Positions 1 through 5,655 of a stretch of DNA of 5,979 nucleotides are shown one piece after another (positions within the stretch are counted from its first letter, which is position 1; the number at the start of each line of letters is the position of its first letter). Below the pieces are notes generated by a model. That model was not told the origin of the DNA, did no database searches, and was given only the letters and a program-made list of their open reading frames with translations. The DNA comes from Methanothrix sp. (GTDB lineage Archaea > Halobacteriota > Methanosarcinia > Methanotrichales > Methanotrichaceae): positions 1 through 5,979 of the forward strand of contig JAAZNX010000080.1 of NCBI GenBank assembly GCA_012798025.1, read 5' to 3'. The translations under genes were made by a program, and so were the position numbers.

Positions 1-9
1 GAAGGAGAT
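1..9 (+). promoter_or_regulatory. Ribosome binding site of the zinc-ribbon gene
   Basis: The purine run GAAGGAGAT contains GGAG at 4-7, five bases before the ATG at 13. It supports this start for a 56-residue gene that could otherwise be missed because of its size. Confidence 0.75.
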
Positions 10-12
10 AAC

Positions 13-183
13 ATGAAGGAAGAACTGCCAGAGAGATGCATATCATGTGGCATTACGCTGACCGGCGTAGGCGGGACGAAGTTTCCCTGCCCAAGCTGCG
101 GCACCGTGATCGCCAGATGCAACCGATGTAAGAAACAGAGCAACGTTTATACCTGCAAAGCCTGTGGCTTTTCAGGGCCTTGA
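13..183 (+). CDS. Small four-CxxC zinc-ribbon protein (HVO_2753-like, DUF1610 type)
   Basis: This 56-residue protein starts at an ATG preceded by a good ribosome binding site (GGAG, 5-base spacer). Eight cysteines form four CxxC pairs: C9/C12 (CISC), C26/C29 (CPSC), C36/C39 (CNRC) and C48/C51 (CKAC). Each of the first, second and fourth pairs is followed by Gly. This is the pattern of a compact protein folding around two zinc ions. It has no signal peptide or membrane segment, so it is cytosolic. Archaeal micro-proteins of this type (the haloarchaeal HVO_2753 is the studied example) are short and zinc-binding, and from memory they often sit next to the gene for elongation factor 1-beta, as here. 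The molecular role is not established; a link to translation is inferred only from this neighbour. The gene is complete, and its stop codon lies 8 bases before the next start, so the two are almost certainly co-transcribed. Confidence 0.87.
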   Translation: MKEELPERCISCGITLTGVGGTKFPCPSCGTVIARCNRCKKQSNVYTCKACGFSGP

Positions 184-187
184 GGTG
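182..187 (+). promoter_or_regulatory. Ribosome binding site deciding the aEF-1B start
   Basis: GAGGTG overlaps the TGA stop (181-183) of the upstream gene and lies four bases before the ATG at 192. It argues against the longer reading from 180 and suggests that termination upstream is coupled to initiation here. Confidence 0.6.
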
Positions 188-191
188 GATT

Positions 192-461
192 ATGGGAGAC
201 GCTGCAGTAAGAATGAAGATCATGCCTGAGAGCACAGATGTTGATCTGGCCAAGCTCACAGAAGATATCAAGAAAGCAGTACCAACCTTTGCCAGGCTAC
301 ACGTCATCGAAGAGATGCCCATTGCCTTTGGCCTTAAAGCTCTGATAGTAGTAACCATTATGAACGACAAAGGCGGCCACAGTCCGGATGAGATAGAGGC
401 GGCTTTTGCCAGTCTTGCGGGCGTGGAGTCTGTTGAGGTAGAAGAGGTAGGGCTCATTTAA
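192..461 (+). CDS. ef1b: Archaeal elongation factor 1-beta (aEF-1B)
   Basis: This is the guanine nucleotide exchange factor for elongation factor 1-alpha. It swaps GDP for GTP so that EF-1A can load another aminoacyl-tRNA, and it acts in the cytosol. From the ATG at 192 the protein is 89 residues, the usual size of the single-domain archaeal factor. The reading frame is open further upstream (to a TTG at 180), but GAGGTG at 182-187 and family length favour 192. Family hallmarks are visible: the N-terminal strand with KIMPES, then VDLAKLTEDIKKAVP, the central EEMPIAFGLKAL segment that is highly conserved in archaeal EF-1B, and the C-terminal strand GVESVEVEEVGLI. The fold is a small alpha-beta sandwich. 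The binding site lies over the stop codon of the zinc-ribbon gene, indicating coupled translation. Nothing appears broken or unusual. Confidence 0.95.
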   Translation: MGDAAVRMKIMPESTDVDLAKLTEDIKKAVPTFARLHVIEEMPIAFGLKALIVVTIMNDKGGHSPDEIEAAFASLAGVESVEVEEVGLI

Positions 462-462
462 A
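457..462 (+). promoter_or_regulatory. Possible TATA box for tRNA-Ala
   Basis: TTTAAA overlaps the aEF-1B stop codon and is centred about 32 bases before the first base of the mature tRNA. That spacing fits an archaeal promoter whose transcript begins a few bases upstream of the tRNA. A second AT-rich stretch, TTATTTTAA at 471-479, would place the start inside the tRNA, so it is a poorer candidate. This is inferred from spacing only. Confidence 0.35.
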
Positions 463-491
463 GCCCCACATTATTTTAAGTCTGATGACGA

Positions 492-563
492 GGGCTTGTA
501 GATCAGTGGTAGATCGCCGCCTTCGCAAGGCGGAGGCCACGGGTTCGAATCCCGTCAAGTCCA
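492..563 (+). tRNA. tRNA-Ala, anticodon CGC
   Basis: The 72-base sequence folds into a full cloverleaf. The acceptor stem is GGGCTTG with CAAGTCC, including the G3:U70 wobble pair that is the identity element of alanine tRNA. The D stem is GATC/GATC, the anticodon stem CCGCC/GGCGG, the seven-base anticodon loop TTCGCAA, the variable region five bases, and the T arm ACGGG-TTCGAAT-CCCGT. The discriminator base is A563. The anticodon CGC at 524-526 reads GCG (Ala) codons. There is no intron, and CCA is not encoded (ATAAAC follows), so CCA must be added after transcription. The gene is tail to tail with the fusion gene on the minus strand, whose stop codon is 13 bases away. No clear T-run terminator follows it. 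Confidence 0.97.
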
Positions 564-576
564 TAAACAATGCTCG

Positions 577-1749
577 TCAGATCTTCAATCCCATACACCT
601 GCCAGTAAAAGCCCTTGGCAAAAGATCCTCTATAGATGCTATCACAGCGTCGCCTTTCAAATTGACCATCACGACCTGGATCTCTTTGCCAAACTCCATC
701 AAGCTCTGACGGCATATCCCGCAAGGTGAGATGGGATCTGGAGTATTTCCCACAACAGCTACGGCCTCAAACTCTCGCTCCCCCGACGCAATAGCTTTGG
801 CCACAGCCGCCCTTTCAGCACAGATATCGGCCCCGGACGAAGCGTTCTCAATGTTGCCAGCGGAGTATATCCTGCCGCTCTTGCATAGAAGCGCGGCCCC
901 AACTTTGAACCCGGAGTAAGGGGCGTAAGCATCATTCATTGCCTCCTTCGCCTGCTCGATAAGGTCATCATAGCCACCGGTATAAGGCCTGGGACCAGAG
1001 CGAAGAGCGCCGAGGTACATGCACTCCTGGGGGGGTATGGTGGGTATCTCGCTGCTCACTTCCCGAATCTGCACTGGTGCATCTCTGATTATAACTGCCG
1101 GAATCCCTTCATCGCCTTCGCCCATCACTATTTGAGCAGCTGAGACGAGGTTATCGGCCACGGCCTTGCGTGTGATCTTCAGCTCTCTGCCGAAAAGGTC
1201 TTTTTGGCCGCGCGCGTCCTCAACTGCCTCCAGACCTGCGCACCCCAGGGCCACGCCCACGCATCCAAGTCGCAGAGGATGAGTACGACTGTCACCGATG
1301 ATCACGCCGATCTTTTTGTCGCCTGCCATTGCCTTGCGAATCTCCATTGCAGATTTTTGCGCATCGGCGGGAAAGAGAACCACATATCCAGGGGGCGCAT
1401 TGGAGTTATCAATCCCTGCATTTGGATAAAGAAATCCCTTGTTCAGGGTTAGAACGACGCCCGGGATTCCACCTAGTATCTCGTCAGACTCGCGTAGTAT
1501 TAGCTCCATCTCGCGCGGATCTTTGTGATACCTGGCTGCCAGGGAGCAGGCCAGGTCGCCTGGAGAGACGTCCTCCAGCTTGAATACGCGTCCTTCTGAT
1601 GTGGCTACTGTGCTCTCCGAAACTACGAGAATGTCTCCATCCTGCAAGCTAAGGCCTGCGGCTGCCATGCCTTTTTTCAGAGCTCCAACAAGGTCGTCGC
1701 CGACCTTTATGAGATCCGTTTTTATACCCAAAACTTGCAAGAAACTCAC
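577..1749 (-). CDS. Fusion: CofE-family (COG1478) gamma-glutamyl ligase + cytidine deaminase
   Basis: This is a 390-residue cytosolic fusion. Residues 1 to about 249 are a full-length COG1478 ligase, the family of coenzyme F420-0:L-glutamate ligase (CofE), which uses GTP to attach glutamate to a cofactor. Visible marks are ESDEILGGIPGV, the NAGIDNSNAPPG loop (Asp114), GDSRTHPLRLG (Asp153), KDLFGREL, MGEGDEGIP and the terminal ECMYLGAL. GDSRTHPLRLG differs from the TDTxGRxFRxGQ of classical CofE, so this may be a paralogue with another substrate. Residues about 260-390 are a complete cytidine deaminase: YAPYSGFKVGAAL, nucleoside-binding NIEN (299-302), zinc ligand and proton shuttle C310-A-E312, zinc ligands C343 and C346 in PCGIC, and LLPRAF near the end. 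The linker is only about 10 residues. The start is GTG, sharing GTGA with the stop of the dihydropteroate synthase gene, so translation is probably coupled. The native substrate of either half is unknown. Confidence 0.93.
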   Translation of the reverse strand: MSFLQVLGIKTDLIKVGDDLVGALKKGMAAAGLSLQDGDILVVSESTVATSEGRVFKLEDVSPGDLACSLAARYHKDPREMELILRESDEILGGIPGVVLTLNKGFLYPNAGIDNSNAPPGYVVLFPADAQKSAMEIRKAMAGDKKIGVIIGDSRTHPLRLGCVGVALGCAGLEAVEDARGQKDLFGRELKITRKAVADNLVSAAQIVMGEGDEGIPAVIIRDAPVQIREVSSEIPTIPPQECMYLGALRSGPRPYTGGYDDLIEQAKEAMNDAYAPYSGFKVGAALLCKSGRIYSAGNIENASSGADICAERAAVAKAIASGEREFEAVAVVGNTPDPISPCGICRQSLMEFGKEIQVVMVNLKGDAVIASIEDLLPRAFTGRCMGLKI

Positions 1750-2966
1750 CTGTAGCGCTCAGGGCTATCTATCTGCCCGAGGGCGTCATTTATGCAGCTC
1801 GCCACCTGCGAGAGGCGGAAAGGCTGTCCTCTCAGGTTCTTAACGAGGCCGTTGATCTGAGAGAGAGTGCCAAAGATTAAAACCTCTTCCGGCCGCTCGT
1901 CGCAGCGCAGAGCAAGTTTGGGGATGGCTGCGTCACCACCGCGAGCCAGCATCTCCTGTTTGATCACCAGGGCCTCCATGGAGCTCAAGCCTTGCACAGA
2001 GAGGATTCGAAAGGAGCTTTTCTTTGCCAGGATTCCCATGCCACGCTCATCGACTCCAGTGCGCTTGAAGGTCTCTGCAATGTCCTCGCCCTGCCCCAGG
2101 TATCCCAGTACCTCCACATTTATTTCATCGCGGCAAGCGCTAGCCGGCCACCCCCTTATCGCCTGAGCCATGCGAATGGTTTCAAGGCTGGCAGAGACAT
2201 CATGCGTCCTGACGATGTGAGCTCCAAGGTAGACCGCGATGGCTGTTGCCGCCAGGGTGCCGCTCAGCCTGTCAAAAGGATTTTGCAATCTCAATGTTGC
2301 CCCGATAAAGGTCTTGCGGGATAGCGCCGCAAGATACGGGCGGCCAAGATAGCGCATTCGTCGGTAGCCATCTAAAATCGCCAGATCGTGCTCTGTTGTC
2401 TTATCGGGTATCCATTTGCCGACCCCCGGGTCTACGGTGATCTTGTGCAGAGACACGCCAGATCGAACCGCGGCCCTAACCCGCTCTCCAAGCAGAGGAA
2501 TTATTTGATCGAGCCTCAACAGGTCGCCAGGCACTCGGTTAGAGGCCATGATGATAAGGGAGCCGTCATAATCAGCAACGGTTTTTGCCATCATAGGATC
2601 GCGCAGCCCTGACACATCGTTTATGCAGGTAGCGCCTAAACCAAGCGCCTCAGCGGCAATGCTTGCCCTTTGAGTGTCTATGGATACATCGATGGTCAGG
2701 TTGTCTAGGATCTGCTTTAATGCTGGAATGAGCCGCTCCCGCTCCCGGGTCTCGTCCACGGGAGGCGATCCAGGTGCAGTAGAGACGGCACCGATATCTA
2801 TCAGGTCTGCACCCTCAGACTGCATGGCCAAGGCCTTCGAGAGCGCATCGTCTGGGCATGCCACAGAACCTTTGTAAAAGGACTCACGGCTCAAGTTGAT
2901 GACGCCCATCGACCTCACAGGCTGCATATCTCCTACGGCAACCCTTCCAATAATGCCCTTTATCAC
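1746..2966 (-). CDS. folP: Dihydropteroate synthase family protein with C-terminal extension
   Basis: This 406-residue cytosolic protein has two parts. Residues about 15-275 form a dihydropteroate synthase TIM barrel. The pterin and metal residues are in place: Asn24 (GVINLS), Asp97 (VSIDT), Asn116 (INDVSG), Asp179 (TVDPG), Lys218 (LSRKTF), Arg253 and His255 (RTHDV). The enzyme family joins a pterin pyrophosphate to an arylamine: p-aminobenzoate in folate synthesis, a ribosylated arylamine phosphate in methanopterin synthesis. Loop 1 (SRESF in place of TPDSF) and loop 2 (GAVSTAPG in place of GGESTRPG) are altered, which suggests the arylamine side differs; a methanopterin role is inferred. 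Residues about 280-406 form a separate domain with KQEMLARGGDAAIP, EVLIFGTLSQ and RGQPFRL. The GTG start has GGAG nine bases upstream (2976-2979). The gene begins 19 bases after the ABC permease stop and overlaps the ligase-deaminase gene by four bases. Confidence 0.88.
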   Translation of the reverse strand: MIKGIIGRVAVGDMQPVRSMGVINLSRESFYKGSVACPDDALSKALAMQSEGADLIDIGAVSTAPGSPPVDETRERERLIPALKQILDNLTIDVSIDTQRASIAAEALGLGATCINDVSGLRDPMMAKTVADYDGSLIIMASNRVPGDLLRLDQIIPLLGERVRAAVRSGVSLHKITVDPGVGKWIPDKTTEHDLAILDGYRRMRYLGRPYLAALSRKTFIGATLRLQNPFDRLSGTLAATAIAVYLGAHIVRTHDVSASLETIRMAQAIRGWPASACRDEINVEVLGYLGQGEDIAETFKRTGVDERGMGILAKKSSFRILSVQGLSSMEALVIKQEMLARGGDAAIPKLALRCDERPEEVLIFGTLSQINGLVKNLRGQPFRLSQVASCINDALGQIDSPERYR

Positions 2967-2975
2967 AGCTAATGT

Positions 2976-2979
2976 CTCC
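2976..2979 (-). promoter_or_regulatory. Ribosome binding site of the dihydropteroate synthase gene
   Basis: On the minus strand GGAG stands nine bases before the GTG at 2966, in the short gap after the permease stop. It supports the GTG over the internal ATG at codon 14, which would also leave the protein nearly full length. Confidence 0.55.
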
Positions 2980-2985
2980 GTTTAT

Positions 2986-3780
2986 CTATTCCGACAGTCT
3001 CAGCATGATGCCTGTCGTTCTTGCTCTCTCAATGGCTCGATCGAAAAGTATCAAGCCAACGACCAGGTAAAGGCCTGCAAGTGTTGCTCCAAGAGCTAAA
3101 TTGTGCGGTTCGGGGATAAATACCGACCTGTAATATTCCAGAAAATAGGTCAGTGGTATGGCTCTGGCTGCTGCCTGCAGCGGCGCGGGCAGCACATCAA
3201 CGGGATAGTAAATTCCGCTGACGAGCAGGATCAAACCGCTAAGGCTCCATGCAGCCACATCCGCCTTCTGGCCAAAGGTGAGGATGGATATGCAGACGAT
3301 GATGCCGATGACCGCCGAGACGGCGAAGACTCCTGCCAGAAATATGAGCACCGGCAGAGGCCCTCCTGCCAGGAAATTGAAGCCGAAGAGGTAGTGGCTG
3401 ACGAGCACCAGTATGAAGAAGACGACGCTTCCACGGACGATGCCAAATAGCAGGGCCCCGAAGACCAGGTGATAGCTTCGTACAGGCGCGATGAAGGTGT
3501 TCTTGATGCTCTTGGACCACATATCAAACAAGAGAACGTAGGCTACATCTATCTGCGCCACTTGAAGGATGGTGAGCGCTATGGCCCCTACCAGCAGAAA
3601 CGAGACCATTCCCTCATCGACCTTCAGAAACCTCGTCAGCAAGCCGATTGAGAGCAGGCTGATCATGGGCCAGAAGAAAATCTCGAAGATGGTGAAGATG
3701 TTTCTCTTGGAGATGATCCAGTTCTTATAGGCCGAGGCCAGGTATTTATTCAGCTTACCGCGCCAGTTCAATAAATACAT
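2986..3780 (-). CDS. ABC-2 type transporter permease
   Basis: This is the membrane subunit of an ABC exporter, 264 residues if the ATG at 3780 is used. Six hydrophobic segments can be read at about 31-49, 58-78, 106-130, 140-167, 176-193 and 228-246, the standard ABC-2 topology. The family motif GIYYPVDVLPAPLQ, then AIPLTYFLEYYR (189-218), is typical of the last loop in ABC-2 permeases of the NodJ/DrrB type. The N terminus (SAYKNWIISKRN, then FEIFFWPMISLLSIG) is also characteristic. The 5' end overlaps the ATPase gene by 26 bases, so the two proteins are surely made together, presumably as a two-plus-two transporter. The substrate cannot be read from the sequence. The start is uncertain because GGAGG touches the ATG directly; a TTG three codons later has better spacing. 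Confidence 0.93.
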   Translation of the reverse strand: MYLLNWRGKLNKYLASAYKNWIISKRNIFTIFEIFFWPMISLLSIGLLTRFLKVDEGMVSFLLVGAIALTILQVAQIDVAYVLLFDMWSKSIKNTFIAPVRSYHLVFGALLFGIVRGSVVFFILVLVSHYLFGFNFLAGGPLPVLIFLAGVFAVSAVIGIIVCISILTFGQKADVAAWSLSGLILLVSGIYYPVDVLPAPLQAAARAIPLTYFLEYYRSVFIPEPHNLALGATLAGLYLVVGLILFDRAIERARTTGIMLRLSE

Positions 3781-4687
3781 CCTCCAGATCGGGCTCCTTT
3801 ATGATTATATCCAGAATCCTTGCTTTGGCAAAGAGCTTGACGATGATGTCCAGGTTCTCCATGCTCCTGTCGATTATCATCTCCACCCTTCCGGGCACTG
3901 AAGAGACGCTTATGACGCCTGGCACCCTCTCAAGCTCCGCGATGCTGACACTGCCCTCGTACAACACAGTCACCTTCTCGCCCAGGCCGAGCTGGTTCTT
4001 CAAGTTCTGGGGCGTGTTAAGGGCCACGATCTTACCCTTGCGCAGGAATGCGATTCTGTCGCAGAGCATCTCGGCCTCGGGCATGTAGTGCGTGGAGAGC
4101 ACCACAGAGATGTTTTCTTCCTCATGAATTCTCTGTATCAGCAGGCGCGTCTTCATGGAGATGTCAGGATCAAGGCCGGTGGTGGGCTCGTCCAGGAACA
4201 GCAACCTAGGCTGGTTGAGCATGGCCTTGGCCAGAGACAGCCGCTGCTTCAAGCCTGTAGAGAGGTCCTCAAACTTCATGGCCTGAAAATCTCCAAGCTC
4301 AAAGGCGTCTATTTGATCTCTTACGGTCTGCGAGAGGGCAGGACCATACAGGCCGTAGAGCATGCCGTAGTGGCGCAAATTCTCTTTTACTGTCAGGCTC
4401 CATGGGAAGTTGGGCTTAGCAGTGCTTATGTTTATCAATTTACGAATTTCGTTCCGGTCCCTATGCGCATCCAGGCCTAAGATGTGCAGTCTTCCTATCT
4501 CCGGGTAGATCAAAGTGGAGAAGATGGATATGAGGGTTGTCTTTCCCGATCCATTCGGCCCGAGGAGACCGAAGATCTCTCCGGCTTCGACCTCCAAGGA
4601 TATGTCTTTTAGCACAGTGGTGGCTGCCCTAAAAAAGCTCCTGTAGCTCTTGCAAATCCCTTGTGCCTCTACCGGTTTTTCTCCCAT
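3755..4687 (-). CDS. ABC transporter ATP-binding protein (ABC-2/DrrA-like)
   Basis: This is the cytoplasmic ATPase that powers the adjacent ABC-2 permease; it is 310 residues long. Motifs in order are Walker A GPNGSGKTT (43-51), ABC signature LSTGLKQR (142-149), Walker B RLLFLDEP (161-168) with catalytic Glu167, D-loop GLDP (171-174) and the switch histidine His200 in STHYMPEAE. The stretch from about 235 to 310 is the C-terminal extension common to DrrA/NodI-type exporter ATPases and ends in EPDLEDVFIELAR, typical of that group. Anchoring on SLTVKENL, the Q-loop position reads ISTAKPNFPW and has no glutamine. The ATG at 4687 is two bases after the stop of the exported-protein gene and is served by purine-rich sequence inside that gene's last codons. 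The transported substrate is unknown; export rather than import is inferred from the subfamily. Confidence 0.96.
   Translation of the reverse strand: MGEKPVEAQGICKSYRSFFRAATTVLKDISLEVEAGEIFGLLGPNGSGKTTLISIFSTLIYPEIGRLHILGLDAHRDRNEIRKLINISTAKPNFPWSLTVKENLRHYGMLYGLYGPALSQTVRDQIDAFELGDFQAMKFEDLSTGLKQRLSLAKAMLNQPRLLFLDEPTTGLDPDISMKTRLLIQRIHEEENISVVLSTHYMPEAEMLCDRIAFLRKGKIVALNTPQNLKNQLGLGEKVTVLYEGSVSIAELERVPGVISVSSVPGRVEMIIDRSMENLDIIVKLFAKARILDIIIKEPDLEDVFIELAR
3781..3785 (-). promoter_or_regulatory. Shine-Dalgarno motif abutting the permease ATG
   Basis: GGAGG on the minus strand ends immediately before the ATG at 3780, leaving no spacer. Measured to the TTG at 3771 the spacer is nine bases, within the normal range. 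The motif lies inside the ATPase coding region. Confidence 0.55.
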
Positions 4688-4689
4688 TG

Positions 4690-5655
4690 CTACCTTCTTC
4701 TCCTAAGCCTTCGAATCAGATCTCGTCTTTTTTGGAATACAAAAACAGATACTATCAACATTCCGAGCAATGGCACGGCCAAGTTCCAAAAAGAGTTGCC
4801 AGTTTTCTTCAGGGTTATAGGAAATGAGAGCACGTTTATGCCTTCATCTGAGCTGATCTCGCAACCAAGCTGGTAGTCCTGCCAACTGGCATTCTCGTCA
4901 ACTAGCACGGAGAAGCTGGCCACGGCCATAGCTCCTGGTGCCAAGTCCCCCAATGGAGATGCTCTTGCATCGACGTGAAATGGACTCGCAACTACAAGGC
5001 GAGCAAAGCAGTTGTGAAGAGCGTCTGAACCATCGTTCTCGATTATGGCCATTAGGGTTTTGCGATCTCCGGGGACGAGATCGGATTTCGTTCCCAGGAT
5101 CCTCAGCGGACCGGCAGTGCCAACAACAAGCACCCCTATGCTCAGACTGAGATTTTCCGGCTGCAGGAGAGGCGAACTGTCACCATTGCTCACGCTCACG
5201 TCAGCCTGGCGCAAAAAATCCAGGCTGAGGGGGAGGACATACCAGCCGCTGGCCTCATCTCCAACAGAGAGGTTGAACTCCAGCTCGGCCACAGAGCCGG
5301 ATGGCAAAGACCCTATGTGCTGCGGCCCTGATCTGACTGTTACTGGACCTGCATCCTCCAAGGCTGCAGTGATGCTGAACGCATCGATGCTGCGCATCTC
5401 TTCGGCCATCTCCTTGAGTATGTCGTCCTTTGAACCGTTACCGCTTATCGGCACAAGCTCCTCCAGCCTGCCGTGGTTGGCCAGAGTTATCCTGAGGAGA
5501 TTGTCTCCCCTGCCCAAGACCGGATTTGCGACTGATGCATTGAGATGAGGCAGCCCAACGGCTTTGTAGTGATCGTCTGCAAAAAACATGAGATCATCTG
5601 CTAGGCAGGCTGAGCAAAGAAGAAACAGGGTGCATATGATCCCCAGAAGTTTCAT
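4690..5655 (-). CDS. Exported, C-terminally anchored protein with Ig-like (NEW3/COG1361-like) domains
   Basis: This 321-residue protein is built for the outside of the cell. Residues 1-19 are a signal peptide (Lys2, hydrophobic core, likely cut after CLA19 before Asp20); the CSAC stretch is not a convincing lipobox. Two beta-rich domains follow, about 37-178 and 181-283. The strand patterns (DNLLRITLANHG; GDRKTLMAIIENDG, then LGDLAPGAMAVASFSV) resemble NEW3/CARDB Ig-like modules of archaeal COG1361 S-layer-related proteins. Two cysteines, 215 and 265, in the second domain could form a disulfide. A membrane helix at about 288-307 precedes an Arg-rich tail (QKRRDLIRRLRRRR), fixing the C terminus inside. 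The gene sits two bases before the ATPase gene, so it may be an accessory or receptor of that transporter. The domain assignment rests on pattern and context, and the function is unknown. Confidence 0.87.
   Translation of the reverse strand: MKLLGIICTLFLLCSACLADDLMFFADDHYKAVGLPHLNASVANPVLGRGDNLLRITLANHGRLEELVPISGNGSKDDILKEMAEEMRSIDAFSITAALEDAGPVTVRSGPQHIGSLPSGSVAELEFNLSVGDEASGWYVLPLSLDFLRQADVSVSNGDSSPLLQPENLSLSIGVLVVGTAGPLRILGTKSDLVPGDRKTLMAIIENDGSDALHNCFARLVVASPFHVDARASPLGDLAPGAMAVASFSVLVDENASWQDYQLGCEISSDEGINVLSFPITLKKTGNSFWNLAVPLLGMLIVSVFVFQKRRDLIRRLRRRR
4692..4703 (-). promoter_or_regulatory. Ribosome binding site of the ATPase gene inside upstream Arg codons
   Basis: The last codons of the exported-protein gene (AGG AGA AGA AGG, then TAG) give two candidate motifs: AAGGT at 4692-4696, four bases from the ATG at 4687, and GGAG at 4700-4703, twelve bases away. 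The nearer one is the better fit. Confidence 0.5.

Noticed and set aside
53..457. 134-codon minus-strand open frame opposite the zinc-ribbon and aEF-1B genes.
   Set aside because: It is Ser/Arg-rich with no recognisable domain and lies fully antisense to two well-supported genes.
492..563. tRNA gene as an integration (att) site for a mobile element.
   Set aside because: I saw no repeat of the tRNA 3' end and no integrase in the window; flanking genes are ordinary chromosomal genes.
485..709. Open frame running through tRNA-Ala on the plus strand.
   Set aside because: It reads through the tRNA and the antisense of the deaminase end, and has no domain or ribosome binding site.
5045..5548. 167-codon plus-strand open frame inside the exported-protein gene.
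   Set aside because: Low-complexity Ser/Leu/Arg-rich translation typical of an antisense shadow; the minus-strand gene has a signal peptide, a membrane anchor and tight operon spacing.
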